The position numbers were made by a program, and so were the translations under genes. The notes below the pieces were generated by a model, which made no database searches, was not told where the DNA came from, and was given only the letters and a program-made list of their open reading frames with translations. Positions 42,076 through 54,747 of a stretch of 64,000 nt of DNA are shown here, in pieces; position 1 is the first letter of the stretch, and every line of letters begins with the position of its first letter. Source of the stretch: Morinoia aosen (taxonomy: Eukaryota; Arthropoda; Malacostraca; Amphipoda; Talitridae); assembly GCA_030386875.1 (NCBI GenBank), contig CM059569.1:49639842-49703841 (forward strand). The letters are read 5' to 3'.

Positions 42076-45000
42076 CCTCGACAAAGACGACGAAGCTGGA
42101 CTTTTTGTAAGATTTACTGAGTTAGTCTGCCGCAGGAATCTTATTCTGACTCGTCAGGAGCAGCGAACATATTAGAACGCAGCCGCTGGAACTGAAAGGT
42201 TCCTCCGTTCACTCATCTTCTTACCTGTTTTTGGTTCGGTGAAATTAGCTAGGTTAACCCGTATATAAACCACTGTGATCTTTACGCAGAAGTGAATAAA
42301 GACCTTTATTTGAGCTACTGTAGGTAAAGAAACATACTATTTTTTTGATAAGATATGCAAAATCTGTGTCATGTTCTTCTTCCTCTTCAAACACAGTCGT
42401 CTGATGAAACCACCAGCGCGTGTCGGTTGGCATGGAGCCTTTAGGAGGGACCAGCGGTTTTACTGTTGGTGGTGGCACTGCCCCTGAAATTTTTGCGGCG
42501 ACTTTGTGAGAGTGGTAAGATAAAGAGGCTTTGATTTTGTGGAGCGTCACGTACCCTGGCAGCTTTGCACTTGCAATTCATAACAAAAAATTTACCATAT
42601 ATGATTTCAAATCAGTACTCAAAACTAGTCATCCTAATTTTATGATTCTGTGTACAATTGTCCGAAAGACCATTTTACTACGTTTTCCTTAATTAGGTTT
42701 GAAATGACTTAAAAGCACCTACGACTCAAATACAAAGCCTAACATACCAAGTTTCAAACTCCACTCAGATTTCGCGTACATCAAACTTTGAAAGCTATCT
42801 CTCCTTCATATACTCGTAGCTGATTCAATTTAAAGCATTTTCCAGCTATTTCACAAACGTCTATTTCATGCGTAGCAATCATATCAAACGTCCCCTCTAA
42901 ATTTCTCAAGTATTGACCACAAAATTCTCAGGGATCCACAAAATCACTCAACTCCGAAATAATTAATTTCCTCTGAACCACCATCTGGAGACCTGGAATC
43001 GAGCGCCGCGACTCCAGGCAATCATGGAAGAGCATTCAGAGTTGGAGCCGTCAGTCCGCCCTGCAAAGCCTGACTGGCTCGAGAGGAAGGCGACCAGATC
43101 GCGTCTTCGTGCGCCTATTGATGTTGCTGTGATGGGCGTCATGGAAGCAACCCTCCGATATTGAATAACAATCTACCGCGACCCATCACCTCGCAGCTCT
43201 CCTTAGTTTCGTCGGCCACACCTCTTCATGCCTCTCGTGTCTCGGGCACGGCTGATTTCGAGTGAACCTGTCGTGCCAGTGGGAAATGTGGGGCGTTTGT
43301 GCAGAAAACGGATTAAGAGCTAACGTTTCTCTGCCTCAATGTGTGATATGCAATCCAGGATTATATTAATTACAGCGAGATTCGAATAGCGCATGTATGA
43401 TCACTTTGAGCCTGTAAAATTAAACAAAGATTGCTACAAATGTTTTAAAATTCGTATGCTTAGATGATAAGTATCGCAGCTTTATTCGTTCGCGATGTAT
43501 TGGACAACTAATTATTTAACATCATAGATGGCTTACAACAAATTATCGTCAAAGAGTGATCTGTCATGCAGTTATAATCATGAACTAGCCTTTTTTTACT
43601 TCTCAATGAATTTGAACGAACAATGAATTATTTGAACACAAGAAACATAAATCCAAACACTTCCTCATTAATATATTTCGTTGATTATTCAATTGAAATA
43701 AACAATACTTCTTTTGAACACAAGAAGTAATGGTGGAAACATGTCTTAATATGAATAATTGTTGCCAAATTTTGTAATAATTTGTCGCTGAACTCAGTAC
43801 TTGAACTTTTTACAGCTGTAAAAATCGTTGCTCACACGCCCATACTTCTAAGGAAATATTTCTCTTCAATGGAAGGATTTAAGATACAAAGTGTTATTCA
43901 CCTTTATTTTGATTGATATATTTTAACGCTCATTTAAATTATGAGATTACGTATTATAGGCTTCAGAAATTATTTTAATTGGCTGTAAATTTGAGAAATC
44001 ATAATAATAAGCATAGATAAACATAAAAATGAGTTTAAAAATTATTTCACATATTATTTTTTAATGTAAGTTACACGAGTTAAAGGACCTGTAATATTGG
44101 CAATCCTATCATTGACAAAACCGATCAAAAAACTTGTGCCTAACACCACCCAGTCTGCGAACTGCTGCCAGACTCGCTTCGAAGACTTTAGCTAATACGT
44201 TTTACTATTTGCATCCATCTAATGCACTTTTAATCTTCAAAACTAAACGCTTGTAAGATTGTGTTGTGAACATTCAATTTTCTCGTGTAAGAAGCGAAAA
44301 GAAAATTTAAATGGATTTCCTGCGCGTTTTGCGTCAATGAAAAATACCTGCAATTTGATGGGATTGAGCTATCATCATCATTGAAACGATATGTGTATTG
44401 CTATACGCATTCCATGCGACCCCGCCAGAAATTCGGTGAACCAATGGAATTGCGATAGGGTACTTCATTTCAGCACACACACATCTACTCGTGAAAATTG
44501 AGAGGTTAAACTTAGTCAAATCGATTTTTAGAATTTGGGGCCAAGAAACTCGTCAAAATCATTCAACCGATGCGAACTTAGTTAGCTCTTTTATTTCTAT
44601 CATATGAATAATGGACCAATTTCGATGAGTGAAGCACCGATTTCGAATCGAGTGTGACTCTACATACGAGTCTAATTGGATCATCATATTTCCAATCACA
44701 GATGCGGTTTTTCAGCGAGTCCGTGCTTTTGAAGCGTCTTTGGAACGCCACAGCCATGGGATCCATTTCACAGGACAAGCCGGTCGTTGTAATTGGCACT
44801 AATTCTGTACTTTACAGAAGCACTTTCGATCATTTTTGAGAGACGTCAACTGGAGGCAGGGAAGTGAGGTGGAAACGACGTTAATGCGATGCGCAATGTT
44901 CCGAAACTGCGCGTGCGCGAACGCATCATTAATGCTGACCGACTATTAAAGTCAAGCATGATTCTCGCAATTGGCTCGCTCTGCTGAAACGATGCCACTC

Positions 45001-46333
45001 GTCTCACGAATGGATTTCATTTGGGATTTGAAAACGGAGCTGAACTGCTCTTTTTCGTTCAAATTTTTGAGGGTATTTTTGACTTCAACTACGGAAATCA
45101 TTTTTGTAGGGCTTTCTAAAGTAGGGATTCATTCATATTTCGTTGCATTTTCATCTTGAAATTTGATGACGCATTGAAGAAATTGTCTTGAAAAGAGATG
45201 AAGCGAGCCAAAATTTTGGTTTATATTTATATTATGTGGTTTATATTTATATTATATTATATTTTTATGAACTCGTATGTGAAGCCTCTTCATCAATTTT
45301 TTTGCGAAAAATGAAATATAAACGCTGTTCGAATCAAAAAAATGACCTCAAAATGCAATTGTGAGGTCATCGACCAAGCACAGTAAATGTGATTGGTCTC
45401 ATTTTCATGCCTTCGATGATTTACATTTGTATTGAATATTTGTTGATTTACATTGAGCTACGGTTAGTAGGATTGATGCTAAGCTTTTATGAAATCAAAA
45501 AACAATCTCAAGCCAAGCAGTTCAAGAACTAGAATGGCTCTTTGCAAGTTGATGTTAAACAATTGTGTTCATTTTCAACTCTTTTGAAAGTAAACTTCAA
45601 ACATGCTCCTTTATTTGCTCATAGGAGTTCACTGCCGAATGGCAGTTCCTTTTTAATTCTGATGTCGGTGACGACCTGATGACAGTACCCGTCCAATGAC
45701 TGGGGTTAAAATAGCTCAAGAATGAGTGAATGTTTTTTTCAATCATTGGTTATTAACGAAAAAGCCCTCTACGATTGACGCTGTTTTTGGAACATTCGAA
45801 GAAAATATTAGATTTAAAATAACAAACACTGTATGTTAGATTATGTAAAAATTTGTAATTCATATGTTAGGTACAAATAACACTATAACGTGCTTTCAAA
45901 AAATACATTCGTCTTTGATTACGGACGCAGTAAATGCAGCCAAAAGCTTGGGTCAAATCAAATGCAGTTTTTGTTGGTTGCTGGCAATCGCAAAGAGTGG
46001 ACTCTGCATGGTTACAACTTCAGTTTCGTAATGGTGATGCTGCAGAGGTATTTTTTTGTCGTAAAAATATGCTGGTAAACAGCATCCCCTCTTACTGGTC
46101 ACTCCACTGGTTTGACCTGTGAATTTACAGTGATAAATGACTATTAAATTTTGGGGAGAAGTTACACATGTATGATGAATTATAGCCTGCAAAATACGTC
46201 CAGGTATAGGTATGATATTAAGCCTTTACAAGAGACACCGCATTAATGTCGAATTTAGTATCGAAACTCGAAAATATTCATAAAAATGTCAGCCGCGGCG
46301 TATTTGTCAACATAAGCACATGTTATAGCAGTA
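41973..46333. other. intergenic DNA, no gene recognised
   Basis: AT-rich spacer with a GC-richer island at about 42990-43270. That island holds a 46-codon plus-strand ATG frame (43024-43164, MEEHSELEPSVRPAK) of ordinary protein-like composition but no recognised homology. Short TTATATTTATATTA repeats lie at about 45218-45265. Confidence 0.45.
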
Positions 46334-46335
46334 TA

Positions 46336-46501
46336 CAGGGTGTTTCAAAAATACACGGCATAATTTCAGGTATGTATTTCCCACATGTAGACAATCAAAA
46401 TAGTTCATTACAACATATGTCCGGAAATGCTTCATTTCCGAGTTATGGCCTTCACAACATTGAAATTCACCGGAACGTTTTTCTTTCCGCAGGTCGTTGC
46501 C
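46336..46501. repeat. terminal inverted repeat, left (166 bp)
   Basis: CAGGGTGTTTCAAAAATACA... to ggtcgttgcc. It matches the reverse complement of 47660-47825 at 165 of 166 positions by eye. Confidence 0.93.
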
Positions 46502-46502
46502 A

Positions 46503-47570
46503 TTACAGAAGATGTTCAAAATGACCACCTCCTGCTTGAATACAGACCTCACATCGATGTCTCATTGACCTGCGAACACGATCCCACACTCCAGGAATGT
46601 TGCGTATGTCCTCAGAGCGTGCCACAATTCGATTCCGAAGGGATTCCAAATCAGGCACCGGAGACGAATAAACCAATGATTTTAAATGGCCCCACAAGTA
46701 GAAATCGAGAGGGTTCAGATCAGGTGAGCGTGGAGGCCAAGCAATTGGGCCACCTCTACCTATCCATCGATCAGGAAATCTTCGATCCAAGTACCGGCGA
46801 GCCGTACGACTGAAGTGTGCAGGAGCGCCGTCATGCAAGAAGTGAGCGTGCTGACGATCGATCAGTGGAGTGTCGTCATAAACATCAGGTATGATGTTTT
46901 CCAGGAAGTTTGTGTACGCCTGCCCCGTAAGTCTGTTTACAAGTACATGGGGTCCAACTAACCGATCACCAATGATACCGGCCCACATGTTGAGGGAGAA
47001 CCGCACCTGGTGATGAGATACAACAGTTGCATTTGGGTTTTCATACGCCCATACATGCTGATTGTGGAGATTTGTTATGCCATCTCGTGTGAACTGTGCT
47101 TCATCTGTAAATAATACTAAGGCAGGAAAGTTCGGATTTGCAGCACATTGCTGCAAGAACCACTGACAGTACCTAACTCGTGCAGGGTAATCTGCTGGTG
47201 ACAGCGCCTGTACACGTTGCAAATGGTAAGGATACAATTGATACTCTTTCAGCAGTCTCCAGACAGTCGTATGGGGAACATTCACTTGCAACGCTAACCT
47301 TCGTGTGCTGATAGAAGGAGTTCCGTTCACAATCTCCAGAATCTCCTCCTGTTCTTCTGGAGTTGTAGATCTTGGTCGTCCCCTTCCCAATCCAGGAGAG
47401 TCAAATTTTCCATACTCGCACAGACGCTGATGGAGACTTACAAATGTCTTCCGATCTGGACATTGTCGCTGTGGGTACCTCTCCTGGTACAAACGACGAG
47501 CCAGCGCAGCATTGCCGTCTGCCTTACCGTAGATCAAGTGCATCTCTGCCAGCTCCTGATTTGTGTACAT
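46503..47570 (-). CDS. Tc1/mariner-superfamily transposase, DD41D catalytic triad (355 aa)
   Basis: The start is the ATG at 47568-47570 (MYTNQELAEMHLIYG). The N-terminal helix-turn-helix region resembles the DUF4817-type insect domain (about 1-55). A GRPR motif (GLGRGRPRST, ~60-69) links it to a second helix-turn-helix (RRLALQVNVPHTTVWRLLKE, ~91-110). Catalytic residues are D156 (LFTDEAQF), D247 (FLHDGAPAH) and D289 (PDLNPLDFYLWG). There are 41 residues between the last two, so this is DD41D rather than mariner DD34D or Tc1 DD34E. The protein would bind the long inverted repeats and cut and paste the element into TA sites. No frameshift or stop is present. Confidence 0.92.
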   Translation of the reverse strand: MYTNQELAEMHLIYGKADGNAALARRLYQERYPQRQCPDRKTFVSLHQRLCEYGKFDSPGLGRGRPRSTTPEEQEEILEIVNGTPSISTRRLALQVNVPHTTVWRLLKEYQLYPYHLQRVQALSPADYPARVRYCQWFLQQCAANPNFPALVLFTDEAQFTRDGITNLHNQHVWAYENPNATVVSHHQVRFSLNMWAGIIGDRLVGPHVLVNRLTGQAYTNFLENIIPDVYDDTPLIDRQHAHFLHDGAPAHFSRTARRYLDRRFPDRWIGRGGPIAWPPRSPDLNPLDFYLWGHLKSLVYSSPVPDLESLRNRIVARSEDIRNIPGVWDRVRRSMRHRCEVCIQAGGGHFEHLL

Positions 47571-47659
47571 GACACACAGTCGAACGCCAAACACAACACT
47601 GAATTTAACCTTCGCCTAGGAATGATCTGTCAGAGTGCCCTCTTAATGTGTCCTTTGAC

Positions 47660-47825
47660 GGCAACGACCTACGGAAAGAAAAACGTTCCGGTGAATTTCA
47701 ATGTTGTGAAGGCCATAACTCGGAAATGAAGCATTTCCGGACATATGTTGTAATGAACTATTTTGATTGTCTACATGTGGGAAATACATACCTGAAATTA
47801 TGCCGTGTATTTTTGAAACACCCTG
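47660..47825. repeat. terminal inverted repeat, right (166 bp)
   Basis: It ends tgtttttgaaacaccctg-like (…tttttgaaacaccctg) at 47825, followed by TA. It should contain the promoter side of the transposase gene, whose start codon lies about 90 bp inward on the minus strand. Confidence 0.93.
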
Positions 47826-47827
47826 TA

Positions 47828-50800
47828 TATACGCAAACAAACATATTTTTTCTCGGTAGCATTCGGAGCTTTTGACTGACACCGACAAAAGTACTTCATA
47901 AGTATATATTGGAGACAGGTTTCGATACTTCAGAAGCATTTATATTAAATTTAAATCCCGTATAATATTAAGATAAATATACTCGTATTTGTCTCCTGTC
48001 AGTATCTGAAGGACTTATTAAGAGGAATCTGCAAGAAGTAGTGTCGTCGGTTAAAAAAGAAATCTTGCTTTATACAAGCAGAAAAAAGCTTTTGGAAAAG
48101 TGCATCGTGGCTTCTCAAAAATACTTCAAAGCGTACACACGGTAACTGAGTAGGACTGCACTCGAGTCCACTAGTCAGAACGCAGAAGTGTACAGGACTG
48201 ATGTTTGTTAATCATATTTGAAAGGGTTTAAAGCTCTTAGCTGACGCGAGGTTCATATATGCGCAAAACAAGAAAAACTGCTACGCAACTCGCGGGAAAA
48301 TTGCAACTTTTTATTTGATGCAGAAATGTCGACGGCAGCCAGGAGCGTGGAATTGCATTGAGAAGCAAGAAGACGGTTTTTATTGCATTTCCCATCGGTG
48401 CTCTGGAGCATAAACTTCCCTCTCTTGGTAAATAGATGCCTTCTGTTGAGACTGTACTGCTCCCTCGACGTTGAAGTCATTTTCCTTATTCGCTTTTACT
48501 CTGCAATATTCAGCGAGAGAACATTCTGGGACAAACACACCAGGAATTACCACAAATTTCAGGGACAACTTAAACGCCGGAATCGCTCTGTTTTGCGCCA
48601 GTTCCCTGCATAAAACAAAGGACGGTCGATGTAAACAACACGTGCGATACTTTTGGGTTACTTTGAGCGGCTGGATTGAGCCTGTGTGACGACAGGACGA
48701 CGTGCGCTGCAAGGCGAGACGTACGGTAACGAGCGTTTCTAACTCGAGCCTAGCTGTAACTTGTACTAACATGGAGCAGGAGCCAGTTTTGTGAATTGTT
48801 GATCAAAAAAAGTTCCGGAAATTGATTGATCTGACGGAGTAATGCAGATGACACAAAAGGATATGCGCGGAAAATAAATTTATAACATGAATTTTACTTT
48901 TGTTTAATCATATCGAAAAATCCATTAAGCTCCCGTGATTTTTTCTCATCTCCTCTCATAAACTCGCATCGCTGGATAAAGAACTCACTCCCATAGCTCA
49001 TAGGTGACACATCCATCAAAATAAAATACAGAGATGCAGTTTTTGTCAGCCTGTATCTTCACCGTATCATCCTGTATGAAGACGAAAGGAGAGCGAAGGT
49101 TTACGACCATGCTATTCGTCTTCGTAAATTCACCTGCGGAGCACAAACACTCCTCGTATCCCTGTGCGACCTCGCGGTCTCAGCGGCAGACATTTCTCTT
49201 GCTCAGGGTCCCATAGACTCCGGTCTTCTTCTTTTGCTTACGTGGTCATTTGTCACCTTCAGATCACGCCCTTATATTCTCTCCGGCGTTCCGAACAGGT
49301 TTGAAACGCACGGTGGTGAATGACGTACGAATTCGCATTTGTCTGCTGTAATTTTTGCAATGCTGGTTGGTGAGTAACATGCGCGAGTATATTTGTGTGT
49401 AGTAATTTCACAAGGTGTTGAATGTTGGCTTTTTATTTCAACTTGCTTATTAACCCCTAACAATACATCTAGTCGCCCGGTGATAGTACTGTAGATGTGG
49501 CTGCGCAGTCAATAAAACTGTTGTAATTGAACAGCCCAAGCAGTATATCGCACTTTCCATTGAGCTTTTTTGAATCAAAGCTTTTCTACGTCAAACGAAG
49601 CAGCACTAATGGCTTCATAATATAATATTTTGCTCATCGATTTGCTCCAATGCTTCCGAATTTTTCGCAGACTATTAATGCTCTCAGTGCTCAACTAAAG
49701 CAGCGGGAAAACACTTCAAAGCAACTCGTGACCAGGTCAAAGTGACGCAGAAATGTTCGAGTGCTGTCTAGCAGGTTTAACGGATCAGTCTAGCATGCAA
49801 TGAAAGACGTCACGAGGCCGCCAAATTGTATGTAAGTCAGTAATCCCGCCCACGCAAGTCGATACGACTGTGCCAATCTCTGTGACAGTAGCCCTTCTAT
49901 AAAACGGGCTCTATTTCACACAAATATCTAGAGCTTTCTGGCCTTCAATTACTGTAATATGTCTAAGGGGCGTGTTTTAAAAAGGCTTCAACAACGGTTA
50001 CTTCTTGAACCCCGTGCAACAAACTTTACTGCTATGTTTTTCAAAACTGAGAAGCGTTAATGGCACTGTTAAAGTTGTGAAAGTAGCGTTCGTTTCATAC
50101 AGCAGTATTATTTTGAATGGAAAGTTGAAGTAAACGTTCAGTAATTCTGTTGATCCTCGAGTTATGTGATATCATTTTGTGCGCACTACAACGTTACGGT
50201 TATAAAATAGTCCAAGTTATTCAGATTTATTCATAATTATAATTATTCACGATATCTTTTTAATGACTAAGGCTATGTTTTTTGATTTTATGTGGTTTGA
50301 ATAAAATGATGTCGCATAAATTTTTCATAAGGTGAAATTCGCATTAAATAATGTCATGCACGACTTGAGCATCACCTCTAAAGTCCTAATTAAGAATAAT
50401 TCCAGCGGATTTTGCTGGTTATTTTAACTCAGAAGTGTAATGCATGCGTTGCGTATTTGAACAGAGGTAAAAATGTTTGGGTTTGTTTTGCATGTTAATT
50501 TCCCTCGTGATTGTATGACGCTCTGTTGTTGACTATCATTTCGTTTGAGCACAATTCAAAAACACATTTAAAGTAAAGCAGATTGTGGCAAATTGTACTC
50601 GATATCAAAGTACATTTTTTGGTTTACTTTATGTAAATGTCATCAATATAAAAAAGGCGTAGTATATGTTAACTTTTCACTTCAATCACGTAAAGTGAAT
50701 GGCATCTACTTCCGATGTTTGATTAAATTTTTCAACATTATGAATAAAATTTCCAATATCTGGTAGCAAATTGCGAAAACTAATAATCCTTCAACAATTG

Positions 50801-51867
50801 CTAAATGATTTTCCAGCAGCATAACATTGTCTTTATTCAACTTTGTCCGTTTCTACAAGGAAATGAACAATAGACGGTAAAAGTCGTCGTTAGTGGCTTA
50901 TAATTATTTAGACCATTCCTGCAAAATCATCCAGGAAATCAACACTCAGCTTTCCTGTAACAGATTCTACGTATTTTGAGTCAGACGCTTCATGGGCTTC
51001 TGTTTGAATAAATGCGTCTGTATTGGCTTGAATTATTCTCAATAAGCGCGTAAAAAAGGCTCTTTCTTTCACCAAACCAAACTCTCGAGTATGAGTTGTC
51101 TGACGGGCACTACCTGGCTAAAAACTCTTCCGTGTGTGTCATAAATAATATAAATATCTTGTTGAATTTAAAATGCATTATCGAACTTCATTGTTCAAGT
51201 TACAGAATACCTGTATAGAATAAAAAACCTATTCACATGCCATTATGCTCTCCAATAACGCAGATGCTGTTCCGTATATCGAGCTTATCTGTTGCTGCTT
51301 GCGTCCGGTATCCTCGGGAGCATCTGGCGGGCGGCATGCAGTTGCGTCCTGGGGGGCGAGCTTCGGATATTAGAAGTGATAAATCTCGGCGTTTTGCGCA
51401 GGCAGCCTCATTGCTGGGTAAGCCCGAGCTCCAGAAGCTGAGGGTGGTCTGGAGCGCAGTAATGCCCACTCCCCAGAACTGGAATAATTGAGCGCAGCGC
51501 AACCCAAAGCCGCAGATTTTGTTCCTTATTCCACGGTGATGGGGCGTGCTGTACGGGCCCTGCCTCCCTTTCTTGCATGAGTAGCACTTCGAGGACCAAA
51601 TTGTGAAGTCTGTTTTACAGCCCCACTTTATAATTGTTTTCGTCTATATATTAGATTAGTAGTTCTTGTACATTTCGCTAGGATATGATTTCGCAAAATT
51701 TCGGTAATTTTGAATCATATGATTACACCTGATGATTTGAATAGCAGTAAGGCTAAATTGCTTGTCGATAGAAGCGAACTCAGGGAGTTGCGATTGGGAA
51801 TTTCACGCGTGCAAATGACGTGGAAGTTCATACAAGAGGATTGTGCTGCAAGTCTTAGAAGCAATTT
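47828..51867. other. intergenic DNA, no gene recognised
   Basis: AT-rich, with opposing short frames at 48253-48772 and 51233-51599 that have no recognisable domain. Nothing else is identified. Confidence 0.5.
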
Positions 51868-52445
51868 ACCGTTTATTCCGCCTCGTCTCAAGATGATATT
51901 GTCAAATTAACGTTTATTTCGACTCGTCTCAAATAAAGTAGATAATAACATTGTTTATTCCGCCTCGTCTCAAGATGATATTGTCAAATTAACGTTTATT
52001 TCGACTCGTCTCAAATAAAGTAGATAATAACATTGTTTATTCCGCCTCGTCTCAAGATGATATTGTCAAATTAACGTTTATTTCGACTCGTCTCAAATAA
52101 AGTAGATAATAACATTGTTTATTCCGCCTCGTCTCAAGATGATATTGTCAAATTAACGTTTATTTCGACTCGTCTCAAAGAAATTAGATTATCTCATTGT
52201 TTGTTTCGCCTCGTCTCAAGGAGATAAACTAATCAAATAAACGTTTATTGCGCCTATTCTAAAAGAAATTAGATAATCACTTCATTTATTTTGCCTATTC
52301 TCAAAGAGATGGAAAAATCAAATGAACTATTATTCTGCCTCGTATCAAGTGAGTTGAATAATCATATTAACGACTGTTTTGCTCTGTCTCAATGCGATAG
52401 AATAATAAAATCAACGTTCATTTTGCCGCATCTCATGGAGAGCAG
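51868..52445. repeat. 82-bp tandem repeat made of two ~41-bp halves
   Basis: Nearly exact 82-bp units run from 51868 to about 52200. Each has one tattccgcctcgtctcaaga half and one tatttcgactcgtctcaaat half. Diverged ~41-bp units continue to about 52445 (for example attttgcctattctcaaaga). The pattern suggests an old 41-bp repeat that was dimerised and re-amplified at one end. Confidence 0.9.
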
Positions 52446-54017
52446 TTATATAACTGATAAAACAGTCTATCCTTGAGCTATATATCATCTCACAGACAGT
52501 AACTTTAAGTAAGGTATAAAAATTGGCTCCTGTTACTCCCAGGTAATCATAACTTGAAATGAGCGACTTAATAGTTGAATAACTTATGTAAATTTTAAGC
52601 GGCGTTAAGTTTAGGTTCCCTCAAGATGATATTTAACTCAAGGGTAAACTGTAGAGTTTGGGCGAGACTCAGAGTCTGTGCTCGGAAATGAACGTCCTTT
52701 TTTATGCTTGTGAGATCACTTTCGCTACGAACAGTTCATTAACCAGCCTTTGATCTCCTCCTCAGTCGTCTTTGGAATTGTATTATGGAAGTCTAGTTAA
52801 AAATTGAAATGAATCGCATGAAGTTTCATTGAAACTTCTGAAACGCTCCTTACCAAGTTTCATTGTCATTTAAAGTTCATGCAAAACGAAGTCTTGACAG
52901 CGTCCTTCATCCAAACTTCTGATAATGATGCGAGACTTCGATGGCCGGCTGCTGTAAAAGAGCTTCCGACTTGGACTTCTGAATCCCGAACTCTACTTCA
53001 TTTTTTCTTATTTTGAGACAAAGTTTTATGAATGAGGCTTGATTTCGCAAGCACGAATTTGCATTTATACATACTGTGTAGGTTGAAAAACGCCAACTCG
53101 AACGGTTTCACCCACATAAAATAAAGACGCGCGTAGAACTGTGTCATTGTCTGAAAATTACGGTTTTAGTTTAACTGAAACACTTTAAAAATAAAGCTTG
53201 AAAAATTCAATATAAATTATTTTAGCTGTCTCTTTACATTGAATACGGAACATTGGCTCAGCTGGTCGCTAGTTGACTGAACGTACTTCTGATAAGCGAC
53301 AGCTATCTGAGGTCCGCGCTAATAAATTTCCATTCTTTTACTTCCCCCTGTCCAAAAGTCTAATTAAAAACTATGTTTAATTGGCTCAATCAAGTGCAGC
53401 TGAGCATGTTAATTCTATCTGCCACCACTTCCCTGCCTATATACCTCTTGAACACTAACTAAACACCACATGCTTTCAAGTTCAGATTGTTCTATCAACA
53501 AATTAAGCTTTCAATGCCCAAAGATCAGGAATAGCCTTAATACGTTTTAATTTTTGTAAAATTTCTTCCCTAAGATTTATTTTGAAATTCCCTGCTGGGT
53601 GGCAGTTTTTCCCTCACTTTGAAGTCTGTGACAACCTTATGCCTGAGTCAGTTGAATGACAGTGTTTGCGATAACGGTAATATGAGTACAAAATGTTAAT
53701 GTTAAAGGGTCAAACAGGAGCTTGTATGAAAATTCGTAACTTTACGGTAGCGTGGCTACTGGTCAATTCACTTTTATAGAAATACCTCATCAAAGCGTGA
53801 ACATTCGATCATAGAATTATGAGGCACCTACTTTTCCGAAACTGAACCTAAGCGAGTAGACGGGTAGTTATTCCATTCATAAAATGAATGAAACGTCGTA
53901 TTCGTTGAATTCCTGAGGGTATTTTTTACTCCTATAAGTCGAAGTTTGCGTGAGATAAAGTCGTGTAACTCGAAGAACGCCTGCATTTAGTTCACATGAT
54001 AGCACCAGATGACGCTA
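52446..54017. other. intergenic DNA, no gene recognised
   Basis: A block at about 53585-53660 (gctgggtggcagttttt then gtctgtgacaaccttatg) weakly resembles about 45632-45700 (gccgaatggcagttcct then gtcggtgacgacctgatg), so an old dispersed repeat is possible. No gene is seen. Confidence 0.45.
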
Positions 54018-54025
54018 GTGTTCGC

Positions 54026-54297
54026 CACGGTTGAGGAAACAAGGTAGGGTCATTTCTATGGGAGAAAATACACCTCCTCTTGTTTGGCTAGCCAATAGAA
54101 AGGCTTTATTTCAAACAAACTTTATGACGTCACCAAAACGCAATGTCGTTAGGCCAATAGTGGAGCCAGATTTGAGGGTAGCAGTGCTACCAGATGCAAT
54201 ATGAGCGCTGCTATTGGTTCGTTGCCGTGACGTCAGCAAAGCCACACCGTCAACGAAAAAAAGACTTGTTTGAACCAACCTTGTTTCCTCTACCGTG
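54026..54297. mobile_element. MITE with 8-bp target duplication (272 bp)
   Basis: The left end CACGGTTGAGGAAACAAGGT and the reverse complement of the right end (CACGGTAGAGGAAACAAGGT) form a terminal inverted repeat with one mismatch over 20 bp. The flanks are gtgttcgc (54018-54025) and gtgctcgc (54298-54305), an 8-bp duplication with one mismatch. The length of the duplication fits hAT or P-type transposases. No coding sequence is inside; an internal gacgtcac/gtgacgtc pair extends the symmetry. Confidence 0.85.
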
Positions 54298-54305
54298 GTG
54301 CTCGC

Positions 54306-54747
54306 TTCAGATAGAGGAATCACTTGGAATACGGGAGAGGCTGCAATGTTTGACACTTGCCATAACGACCTTTCATGCTCGATTCTTGATTGTTAAGAAA
54401 TCCTCAAAGAACCATAAGTTTGAATTAAACTACCCACTGACATCATATTGTCAATCACTGTAAAGTGCAATCCCTTGTAAGCCATTGAGTTTTCTTCAGA
54501 TTCTATTACGCTGTACTTTTATTATTACGAGTGCACACGGCCCGTCAAAAAATGGCAGGATTAGAGATAGGACCAACTGAGCTTCATCATGGCTTTCCCA
54601 TGATTTCCCATGCTATTTTATGGCTTTCCAAGACTTTCCCAAGTCTCAAACGCTGATATTCTACACAACCTAATCTAACCTACCAATACACGGGATATTC
54701 ATTCCGACTCCTGGGTTAAGGCACCGAAAATTGTGGAGTTGATGAAG
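54306..54747. other. intergenic DNA, no gene recognised
   Basis: Short spacer with a repeated ttcccatgatttcccatgct-type stretch at about 54597-54640. An aacctaatctaacctacc run (about 54667) resembles degenerate TTAGG repeat on the other strand. Confidence 0.45.

Larger units (their letters stand above)
46334..47827 (-). mobile_element. apparently intact Tc1/mariner-superfamily transposon with 166-bp inverted repeats (DD41D)
   Basis: Terminal inverted repeats at 46336-46501 and 47660-47825 are 166 bp each and differ at one base by eye (ccgcagg against ccgtagg). They begin CAGGGTGTTTCAAAAATACA. TA dinucleotides flank both ends, as expected for this superfamily. The single transposase ORF fills the interior and ends 1 bp inside the left repeat. 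Near-identical ends plus an uninterrupted ORF point to a young, possibly active copy. Confidence 0.93.

Noticed and set aside
46427-46813. 128-codon plus-strand frame within the DD41D element
   Set aside because: It is antisense to the transposase and runs through the inverted repeat. It is a shadow frame.
48253-48772. Opposing 72-130-codon frames as host genes
   Set aside because: Open on both strands, low-complexity or unremarkable composition, no motif.
45632-53660. Possible old dispersed repeat shared by about 45632-45700 and 53585-53660
   Set aside because: Similarity is limited to a few short blocks and may be chance. An alignment would be needed.
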